Shown one piece after another: positions 33,631-40,670 of a stretch of DNA of 64,000 nucleotides (positions are counted from its first letter, which is position 1; each line of letters starts with the position of its first letter). The position numbers and the translations under genes are program-made. The DNA is from a virus. The stretch is taken from the IMG/VR virus record IMGVR_UViG_3300028569_002417, positions 161,528 through 225,527 of that record; one strand, 5' to 3'. Under the pieces are notes generated by a model. That model did not search any database. It saw only the letters and a list, made by a program, of their open reading frames with translations, and was not told where the DNA came from.

Positions 33631-34556
33631 CCCACAATACCTGAGAAATCCGTCCTTCGTTGACGGTGCAATCCATCATGCATAATATAATTTTCATCGC
33701 TTCCCACAATACCTGAGAAATCCGTCCTTCGTTGACGGACCTATTGCTCGCCTGCCAGTGCCTTTCCCAGCGAGTTCCCACAATACCTGAGAAATCCGTC
33801 CTACGTTGACGGCGATGAAAATATACTATGTTATGCAGAAGATTTTATCCCACAATACCTGAGAAATCCGTCCTACGTTGACGGCTATGAGTAATTTTGA
33901 AGCTACAGATAGTTTTCCATACCCACCCACAATACCTGAGAAATCCGTCCTACGTTGACGGTCAAGTAATTCGATGCGTGTTTTATTTGTTTGAACCACC
34001 CACAATACCTGAGAAATCCGTCCTACGTTGACGGCTCCATCGAGACTTGTCGGCCCCACAATACCTGAGAAATCCGTCCTACGTTGACGGCTTGGGCAGT
34101 CCCGAAGGGTCTAACTGCAAAACGCTACCCACAATACCTAAGAAATCCGTCCTACGTTGACGGGGACTAGAGGCGCAGCAGGCTGAAGTTGAAGCTTATG
34201 CCCACAATACCTGAGAAATCCGTCCTCCGTTGACGGCCTGAGCCATGCCGCCAGTTGCTTGGCTTTAGAATTCCCACAATACCTGAGAAATCCGTCCTAC
34301 GTTGACGGGGTTGGAAGAAAAGAAGGGACGATCTTTTTGTTTTGTCCCACAATACCTGAGAAATCCGTCCTACGTTGACGGTGCGATTCAAAAGAGAATG
34401 TTGGGCTTGGCCAGTGGGCCCCACAATACCTGAGAAATCCGTCCTACGTTGATGGGCCGTGTTCTCGATGACGACCCACAATACCTGAGAAATCCGTCCT
34501 GCGTTGACGGAATGAGGTGACCTTCGTAAAGGTAGGCCCACAACACCCAAGAAAGA
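33631..34556 (+). CRISPR. type V-I CRISPR array, 13 repeats plus a degenerate 14th
   Basis: Repeats are 36 nt, starting CCCACAATACCTGAGAAATC and ending with the hairpin CCGTCCTACGTTGACGG (stem CCGTC/GACGG). The end AGAAATCCGTC...TTGACGG closely resembles the known Cas12i2 repeat end. Repeats start at 33631, 33703, 33777, 33849, 33926, 33999, 34055, 34128, 34201, 34273, 34346, 34420 and 34475; the truncated copy is at 34537-34556. Spacers are 36, 38, 36, 41, 37, 20, 37, 37, 36, 37, 38, 19 and 26 nt. Orientation matches cas12i, with the leader at left and the decayed repeat at right. Repeats 1, 2, 8, 9, 12 and 13 each differ by one base. Confidence 0.98.
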
Positions 34557-34567
34557 AGAGGTAAAAG

Positions 34568-35002
34568 ATGTTAAGTCTTGGTCTTTGTGAAGAAGAATCA
34601 TCTTCCGTTGAATTGACTTGCAGTAAAAATTGTTTTGGTATCAAAGGATATCATGGCAGTTGTTGTCGATTGGAAGACAGAGATTTTATAATTGGTCCAA
34701 TTCATGACCCAAAAGAATTTTTAGAAAGATTGAATCGTCATTTTAACCGTGAATTTTCTTGGTCAGATGTTTTTATTGACTATGAAGAAGGTTCTAAAAT
34801 GTTTCCTAACAAATCAACATGGCAAAGCACAACAGCCTATCCTGCTCTGAAAATTGATCTTGATTCTTACGACAAGCGTTGTATATTCTATAATAATCAC
34901 TTAAGGGCCTGTTCAGTTTACGAAATAAGGTCAGTGACGTGTTCACGATTCCAATGCGATCACCTCAAATCAGTTCTGAAGTCGAATGAAGTGAAAGGGT
35001 AG
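34568..35002 (+). CDS. YkgJ-like cysteine-cluster protein
   Basis: 144 residues. CSKNCFGIKGYHGSCCRLED and later CSVYEIRSVTCSRFQC give the C-x3-C...CC...C...C pattern of the YkgJ family, thought to bind zinc or iron. It starts 11 nt after the degenerate last CRISPR repeat, with AGAGG as RBS, and may be transcribed through the array. Its first 11 nt (ATGTTAAGTCT) are the same as those of the gene at 51921, which also follows a repeat-like hairpin. Function unknown. Confidence 0.55.
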   Translation: MLSLGLCEEESSSVELTCSKNCFGIKGYHGSCCRLEDRDFIIGPIHDPKEFLERLNRHFNREFSWSDVFIDYEEGSKMFPNKSTWQSTTAYPALKIDLDSYDKRCIFYNNHLRACSVYEIRSVTCSRFQCDHLKSVLKSNEVKG

Positions 35003-35006
35003 TCAG

Positions 35007-36457
35007 ATGACTCAAATTTTTACGAAAGGAGGCCAGTCGCAAGTGGAGATAGTCGGTTTTGAACATCTTCACTTGCACTAGTTTACTCCGATTTTTCTGT
35101 ATTAGATGGTTTTGGATCTGTAGAAGAGTATTGTGTTCGTGCTCCTCAGATCAATCAAAAGTTTTTAACAATTAGCGATCACGGTATGATGGGAGCAATT
35201 CCACGTCAGATTCGTGGATGTGAAAAAATTAATGACAAGTATGGCAAAGACACTCTTAGCCCCATATTTGCAGTCGAACTGTATATGAATCGTCTTCAGC
35301 CTGAGATGACAGAGCAGGACGAAGGAAAGAAAATATATTCAAGTCTGACAGAAGAAGAGCAAAGCGAATTTAAGTCTAGCAGTCATTTGCTCGCTATTGC
35401 CTACAGCAACGAAGGATATAAGAATCTTGTTCGTCTTTCTAGTTGGGGCTGGACAAAGGGATTTTATCGTCGCCCAAGAGTCAACTACGAACAATTACTG
35501 AAATATAAAGAAGGAATTATTTTCACAAGTTGTTGTTATGCCAGTGAGATTGGAAGAGCATTTGACAAAGGTGGAGAAGAAGCTGGATTCGCTATGGTCG
35601 AGCGTTATGTTGAAATGTTCGGCAAAGAACATTTCTATCTCGAAATAATGCTTTTGGATTTCAAAAAGCAAAAACCATATGATGAATTTATTGTAAAAGC
35701 AAAGGAAAAGTATGGTCTTAAAATCATACTCACAAATGATTGCCATTATTGCAACAAAGAAGATAGTCAATATCAGAGACTTATGTTGATGATGCAGACT
35801 AATCGTACTATTGCCGAAATTGAAAAGGCAATGAAGGAAGATTCAAATCAAGATTTCTTTGAGTTGCAGGATGCGAATCTTTGGATGAAGAGCGAAGAGG
35901 AATTGAATGATAAGTGGTTGAGTGATTATCAAGATTCAATTCCTTATGAGATTTTTTGCGAGGCCAAGAGGACAACTGTTGATATTTGCAAAAAGGCAAA
36001 GGGAGTTCAGCTTGATCGTAGTTTGAAATTACCATTTATTCCCGATGGTGATGAAAAATTGAGGGAAGAAATCATGATTGGTTTCCAAAAAAGGAAGCTC
36101 CCAAAGACAAGGGAATATCTTGATAGAATCAAGGAAGAATACAGTCTTATCATCAGGAAGGGATTTACGAGTTACTTTTTGATTCAAAAGATGATGACAG
36201 ATGAGGCTCGTAGAGTCTGTCGTGATTTGCTTGGATTTGGTGACGGCTCACAGGCTGTTGGTCCCGCTAGAGGCTCAGCAGCAGGTTCACTTATTTGCTA
36301 TTGTCTAGGCATCACTAGTGTCGATCCTGTGCGTGAAGGCTTACTCTTCAGTCGTTTCATGAGTGAAGCTCGTGGAGGAAGAAGCTTGCAGTTAGAATTC
36401 AAGAATATCGATCCTCTTCCACTAGAGGAGTTGGAATTGAGGCAGTCGGGGTTGTGA
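35007..36457 (+). CDS. dnaE: DNA polymerase III alpha, N-terminal piece (PHP and start of palm), with a -1 frameshift
   Basis: The ATG at 35007 has AAAGGG upstream. Frame 1 gives VGFEHLHLH, the PHP metal motif, then TAG at 35079. Slipping back one base gives LVYSDFSVLDGFGS and the rest of the PHP domain (TISDHGMMGA), open to 36457. About 483 residues result if the shift happens. The C-terminus reaches the palm motif GPARGSAAGS and LLFSRFMSEARGG but stops before the catalytic DxD, which is in the piece at 40671. No intein sequence is visible at the end. The shift may be programmed, a mutation or a sequence error. Confidence 0.75.
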
Positions 36458-36462
36458 ATAAG

Positions 36463-37080
36463 TCAAGCATTGATTGCAGTGATGTCAGCTTCTTTTTCTG
36501 GTTCTGGAGAAACAGGTTCTTCTATGCAGCCCCTGTAACTTATTTGACCCTCTACTTCTCTTGTTTTATCTGTCATTTGTCTTGAATTTTCTCTTGCTAG
36601 ATCAGCTTGATATGTTGCTTCGTCATCGTTCGGAATTAGTATGCTGTGTGGAAGCCCAGACAACATTGTGTTAATGAGGTTTGAAACTTTTGTAAATAGT
36701 TCTTTTTCCATGAAAAGTTTTTGGCAAATTGTGATTTGTCTTCTTGTTGTTGCTTCACTTATTGAATCTCTTACTTCATCATAATTCATAAGACGATGTC
36801 TCATCATGTTGATGAAAACAGTTTTTGAGTTTGAAAAACCTCTTTCTCTGCCTCTCATTTCTGCTTCTAGTTCTTTTACATATTGTTCTTTGCTTTCTCT
36901 TTCAATGTTTTTTATAGAGAAAAATCGTTTATCTCTTTTACCACTTGATTTCATCGCACCTATGATGACCATTTCAAGCTTTGGAAAAGATACAACTTTT
37001 GTTCTTGTTGCTGCTTCAAAGAGAAACTGATTGCATTCAAGTATTTCTCTTTCAACAAGCCATTCAATGAATGAAAACAT
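36463..37080 (-). CDS. putative packaged protein with CTS-like start
   Basis: 205 residues starting MFSFIEWLVEREILE, matching the recurring F-x-x-W-L-x-E start, with LVE or VERE as possible cleavage sites. The remainder is helical and charged, ending in EEPVSPEPEKEAD. No enzyme motif is seen. It lies inside the stretch that separates the dnaE pieces. Confidence 0.6.
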   Translation of the reverse strand: MFSFIEWLVEREILECNQFLFEAATRTKVVSFPKLEMVIIGAMKSSGKRDKRFFSIKNIERESKEQYVKELEAEMRGRERGFSNSKTVFINMMRHRLMNYDEVRDSISEATTRRQITICQKLFMEKELFTKVSNLINTMLSGLPHSILIPNDDEATYQADLARENSRQMTDKTREVEGQISYRGCIEEPVSPEPEKEADITAINA

Positions 37081-37105
37081 ATTTTACCTTTTTTAGAAAC
37101 TTTAA

Positions 37106-37912
37106 TTATTTATGCATGGTTGACAACAGTTTTTGAGGACAAACTTTATTATTTATTGTTATAATTTGATAATTATCTGGGTTGCAGCAAGGAATGGTAG
37201 ATGGTTCATAATCCATAATTTCAGGGACGTTAAATATAAATTTAACTATATCTTTCTGCCAACTTATTCTTTCACGAACTTTAGTTTCATCTGGATAAAG
37301 AAGAGTCATTCTTGGATGGTTAATAGAACCAGCATAATGGCTTGTTCCTGTATCGCATCCAACATAGTATTTTGATTTTTGAATATATTTGAATGTTGTG
37401 TGGATATCATCACTATAAACAACATTCTTGTCATTCAAAGGAAATAAATTTTTCTTTTCCGAATCGATCACACAGATTGTATCTTTGAATTTAGATTTAA
37501 GTGCGTAAAATAATTCTTGTGGGTTATTTATTGCTCTGGGAGTATTGTATTCAGGTGAAAGACAAGGTATGAAAACACAGTCATACTGAATTTCTGATTC
37601 ATTATATTTATATTGGCTTTCTGTGTAAAAGCCATTTTTCGACAGAAAAGGCGACCAAATCCATAAGTTTATGAAATTAACATTTGGATTTGAATTGATG
37701 TTATCAGGCAAGAAACGAACAAGATTGTCTGGAAACAATGATAATGCTGATATATGTGTGTTTGAATCTTTGTAGTCAATATTTATATTTTTTGATTTGA
37801 TGTATTTGTACAAAGCAGTACATTGAATTTCATCTCCAATCCTATTGGTGTAATTGGATTGGTAGATTGAATGACTGACAGAATCCCAGATTTCTTTGAA
37901 TTTATTAAACAT
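37106..37912 (-). CDS. glycosyltransferase family 9 (heptosyltransferase)-like protein
   Basis: 268 residues from the ATG at 37912 (MFNKFKEIWDSV); a longer start would run through the terminator of the gene upstream. YVGCDTGTSHYAGSINHPRMTLLYPD near residue 190 is the nucleotide-sugar-binding motif of GT9/GT-B enzymes (DTGxxHxAxxxxxPxxxLF). The N-terminal half is degenerate compared with true heptosyltransferases. It could use ADP-heptose made by the phage HldE (inference). Confidence 0.6.
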   Translation of the reverse strand: MFNKFKEIWDSVSHSIYQSNYTNRIGDEIQCTALYKYIKSKNINIDYKDSNTHISALSLFPDNLVRFLPDNINSNPNVNFINLWIWSPFLSKNGFYTESQYKYNESEIQYDCVFIPCLSPEYNTPRAINNPQELFYALKSKFKDTICVIDSEKKNLFPLNDKNVVYSDDIHTTFKYIQKSKYYVGCDTGTSHYAGSINHPRMTLLYPDETKVRERISWQKDIVKFIFNVPEIMDYEPSTIPCCNPDNYQIITINNKVCPQKLLSTMHK

Positions 37913-37915
37913 ATA

Positions 37916-37949
37916 AAAAAAATTAAGGGGAGAAAAATCTCCCCTTAAC
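37916..37949 (-). terminator. terminator after the poly-ED gene
   Basis: An 11-bp stem TTAAGGGGAGA/TCTCCCCTTAA (37923-37948), followed on the minus strand by AATTTTTTTT. It ends transcription of the gene at 37973-38893. Confidence 0.9.
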
Positions 37950-37972
37950 AATTGAGTTATGATTATTTATTT

Positions 37973-38893
37973 TCACTCATCTTCATCTTCATCTTCATCT
38001 TCATCTTCATCTTCATCTTCATCTTCATCTTCATCTTCATCTTCATCTTCATCTTCATCTTCATCTTCATCTTCATCTTCATCTTCGTCTTCTTCTTCAT
38101 CTTCGTCTTCGTCTTCATCTTCATCTTCATCTTCATCTTCATCTTCATCTTCATCTTCATCTTCATCTTCATCTTCATCTTCATCTTCATCTTCATCTTC
38201 GTCTTCATCTTCGTCTTCGTCTTCATCTTCATCTTCGTCTTCATTTGAAGCTATTTCAAAGATTGATTGGTTGAGTTTACGATTGAAGGATTCGTTGGTG
38301 GCAACTAGTGTTGCGATTGTTTCTATTGCTTCTGGCTGTTGTGACATGGTTAGCAAGAAAGCTTCAAAAAGACCTGTGCGCTTCATTTGGAGAACTGCGT
38401 CAAGGATATACTTTTCGTTTTCTTCGCAAACAGAGATTGCCTCTTTGATTGCTTCGTAGGCATGAGAAGGGTTGACGCTAAGACCAGCAAGTCTTTCGTT
38501 ACGAACCTTTTTTGTGAATTCGGCAAGGCTTAGTCTTTTGTTGCTATCAAGCCATTCTTGAGTCGTTTTGACATGAGGATAGCTACCTTTTTCTTTTGGT
38601 TCTTCGCCATGTGCTTTGGTTGGCATTTTTTCATAACCTTTGCCACCTTTATGACCAAGACCGTCAGAACCGAATCCTTTGTTGCGGTCAGCAGCATCTT
38701 TTCCGCCCTTGTAGGGAGAAACGCTACCGCTTTGGCTTTTGCCACCTGCATTTTTAGGGGTTTTGCCAAGACTTGGTGCTGTTGGTGTTGGGCCTTCATA
38801 ATCTGCTACGATATCGACTCTTGCTTTTTGTCCTTTGTCGTGAGCCTTTTTTCTCATTGACTCAACATAGGACTGAAAATTTTGGTTTACCAT
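37973..38893 (-). CDS. acidic prohead-core-like protein with a (Glu-Asp)n tail
   Basis: 306 residues from the ATG at 38893 (MVNQNFQSYVESMRKK), with CGGAG upstream and a capsid-targeting-like start. A Lys/Gly-rich middle and a helical domain (YEAIKEAISVCEENEKY) precede about 90 residues of almost pure alternating Glu-Asp to the C-terminus. T4 gp67, a prohead core protein, also ends in a long acidic run, so a scaffold or core role is likely (inference). The tail may be a DNA mimic or metal binder instead. Confidence 0.65.
   Translation of the reverse strand: MVNQNFQSYVESMRKKAHDKGQKARVDIVADYEGPTPTAPSLGKTPKNAGGKSQSGSVSPYKGGKDAADRNKGFGSDGLGHKGGKGYEKMPTKAHGEEPKEKGSYPHVKTTQEWLDSNKRLSLAEFTKKVRNERLAGLSVNPSHAYEAIKEAISVCEENEKYILDAVLQMKRTGLFEAFLLTMSQQPEAIETIATLVATNESFNRKLNQSIFEIASNEDEDEDEDEDEDEDEDEDEDEDEDEDEDEDEDEDEDEDEDEDEDEDEDEEEDEDEDEDEDEDEDEDEDEDEDEDEDEDEDEDEDEDEDE
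37976..38243. repeat. (GATGAA)n hexanucleotide microsatellite, about 268 bp
   Basis: Near-perfect tandem hexamer (TTCATC on the plus strand) with scattered synonymous GTC/TTC changes and one EEE interruption near 38086-38098. It encodes the poly-ED tail on the minus strand. Long open frames on the plus strand here (poly-Ser, Phe-Ile) are by-products. Confidence 0.97.
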
Positions 38894-38972
38894 TTTTTCT
38901 CCGTTTGCGTAAAACAACCTGTTAATCTATATAATCAATTAAAATTAAAAAAAACGTACTAAATAAAATTAC

Positions 38973-39324
38973 GGGGCCGTATTTAGAATTCGATTCGGAT
39001 GGACGGCTTGTGAGTGGCATGTAGAGGTTGGTCAGAAGGCCTCTTAAAAAATCTGACTAAAGCCTTAACTGGCGAAACTGTTTACGCTATGGCTGCATAA
39101 GTGCAACCACAGACTTAGGTAGCGATGCTAGTAGCGACCGAAAGTTTGATGTAAAATCTGGCTGGTCATATGCATTTCAATGGGCAAATGACGAGATAAA
39201 GTTGATAGTGCTGAAAAAGGTTTTATTTGTTGTACCTTTTCAGATGACATCAAGCAATAAAATAAACATGTAGAGGCTCACAGGTAGTTATGCGAAGACA
39301 GCGGGGCGGGTCCGCTCGGCTCCA
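38973..39324 (+). ncRNA. ssrA: tmRNA (phage-encoded)
   Basis: The 5' GGGGCCG (38973-38979) pairs with CGGCTCC (39317-39323) as a 7-bp acceptor stem, with discriminator A; CCA is not encoded. The 5' part has the tmRNA-like GATTCGGATGG and GTGAGTGGCATGTAGAGG. The tag reading frame starts at GCC 39062 and gives ALTGETVYAMAA before TAA (39098-39100), close in form to ANDENYALAA. A T-arm-like AGCGG/CCGCT stem closes the 3' end. With SmpB it would rescue stalled ribosomes and tag proteins for proteolysis. A TATAAT lies at 38930-38935. Confidence 0.88.
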
Positions 39325-39370
39325 CTTGCCATGAAGACCTCTTGTTCATAAAATAGAACAAGGGGTCTTT

Positions 39371-40591
39371 ATGCTTATTTCTATTTTCACGCCAACTCAT
39401 AATACAAAATATCTTAATCGTTTATATCAAACCATAAAAAATCAAACTTACCAGCAATGGGAATGGATTATTTGTCCCAATAATGGTGCTGTTGTTGATA
39501 TTAAGGATGATCCTAGAGTTAAGGTTTTTCCAACAAACGGCTCTACCAATATTGGTTATTTGAAGAAATATGCTGCGAGTAAGTGTAAGGGCGAAGCAAT
39601 CATGGAAGTTGACCATGATGATGAGCTTTTTCCTAATGCTGTTGAGGAATGTGCAAAGGCATTTGAAGATTCGACTGTTGATTTTGCATATTCAAATTGC
39701 TGTGACGTGCAGGAAAATTATGAGCCAAGATTTTTTAATGAGAAATTTGGCTGGGTAAACAGACCATGTGTTTATGATGGTCGTAATCTTGTTGAGATGG
39801 TTGCATTTCCTCCTGATCCTGCGAGTATAAGCAAGATTTGGTATGCTCCCAACCATTTTAGATCTTGGCGCAAATCATTTTATGATCGTATTGGTGGTCA
39901 CGATGAGAGCATGGATGTTCTTGATGATCAAGATATAATGTGTAGAACTTATATTCATGGCAAGATGTTTCATATTGACAAGCCATTATATGTTTATCAT
40001 TTGCATCCAGAAAACACTTGTTATGGCGAAAAGAATGCTAAGATTCAGGAATTGTGCGTTGAATTGCATGACAAATACATTTACAAACTTGTTGAAAAGT
40101 GGTGTGATGTCAACAATTTGAGAAAAATTGATTTATGTGGTGGATTTAGCAGGCCAATTGGATATGAAAGTGTCGATCTTGAAGGTGCTGATATTACTGC
40201 TGATTTGAATGAGCGTTGGCCTTTTGAAGATGGAAGTGTTGGTGTTTTTAGGGCTCATGATGCTCTTGAACATTTGAAAAATCCTATTCACGCTATGAAA
40301 GAAGCATATCGTTGTCTTGCTCCTAATGGTTGGTTTTTAACATTAACTCCAAGTACTGATGGTCGTGGTGCTTTCCAAGATCCTACTCACATTTCTTTTT
40401 GGAACAGCAATAGTTTTTGGTATTATACAAAAGCAGAGCAGGCCAAATATATTGGCACTCCTGTTAAGTTTCAGTTGAATAGGATCAAGAATTTTTATCC
40501 AAGTGATTGGCATAAGTTTCATCAGATTTTGTATGTAAAAGCAGATTTGCTGAAATTTTCTGGTCGTGTTGCAGGTGGGGTTGAGATTTAA
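39371..40591 (+). CDS. GT2 glycosyltransferase fused to a methyltransferase-like domain
   Basis: 406 residues. The N-terminal ~220 residues are GT2: LISIFTPTHNTKYL, then the DxD-like EVDHDDELFP and a late DDQDIMCR. The C-terminal ~170 residues look like a class I SAM methyltransferase: KIDLCGGFSRP (motif I), ADITADLNERWPFEDGSV (after motif II), AHDALEHLKNP and RCLAPNGWFLTLTPS. It would attach and methylate a sugar or act on one glycan twice. RBS AAGGGG. It lies between the tmRNA and the second dnaE piece. Confidence 0.8.
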   Translation: MLISIFTPTHNTKYLNRLYQTIKNQTYQQWEWIICPNNGAVVDIKDDPRVKVFPTNGSTNIGYLKKYAASKCKGEAIMEVDHDDELFPNAVEECAKAFEDSTVDFAYSNCCDVQENYEPRFFNEKFGWVNRPCVYDGRNLVEMVAFPPDPASISKIWYAPNHFRSWRKSFYDRIGGHDESMDVLDDQDIMCRTYIHGKMFHIDKPLYVYHLHPENTCYGEKNAKIQELCVELHDKYIYKLVEKWCDVNNLRKIDLCGGFSRPIGYESVDLEGADITADLNERWPFEDGSVGVFRAHDALEHLKNPIHAMKEAYRCLAPNGWFLTLTPSTDGRGAFQDPTHISFWNSNSFWYYTKAEQAKYIGTPVKFQLNRIKNFYPSDWHKFHQILYVKADLLKFSGRVAGGVEI

Positions 40592-40670
40592 TGATGGATG
40601 TTGTTTTTTCACATGAATATGGCGGGGAAATAGTCTTGTTTTGAGGATTGTTTCTTTGTATTATCGGGTG

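Noticed and set aside
33826-34601. Long minus-strand open frames across the CRISPR array with repeated FSGIVG-type peptides
   Set aside because: They arise from translating the 36-nt repeats (36 is a multiple of 3) and have no RBS.
37952-38459. Plus-strand frames of poly-Ser and Phe-Ile repeats
   Set aside because: They are translation shadows of the (GATGAA)n repeat that encodes the poly-ED tail on the other strand, and lack RBS.
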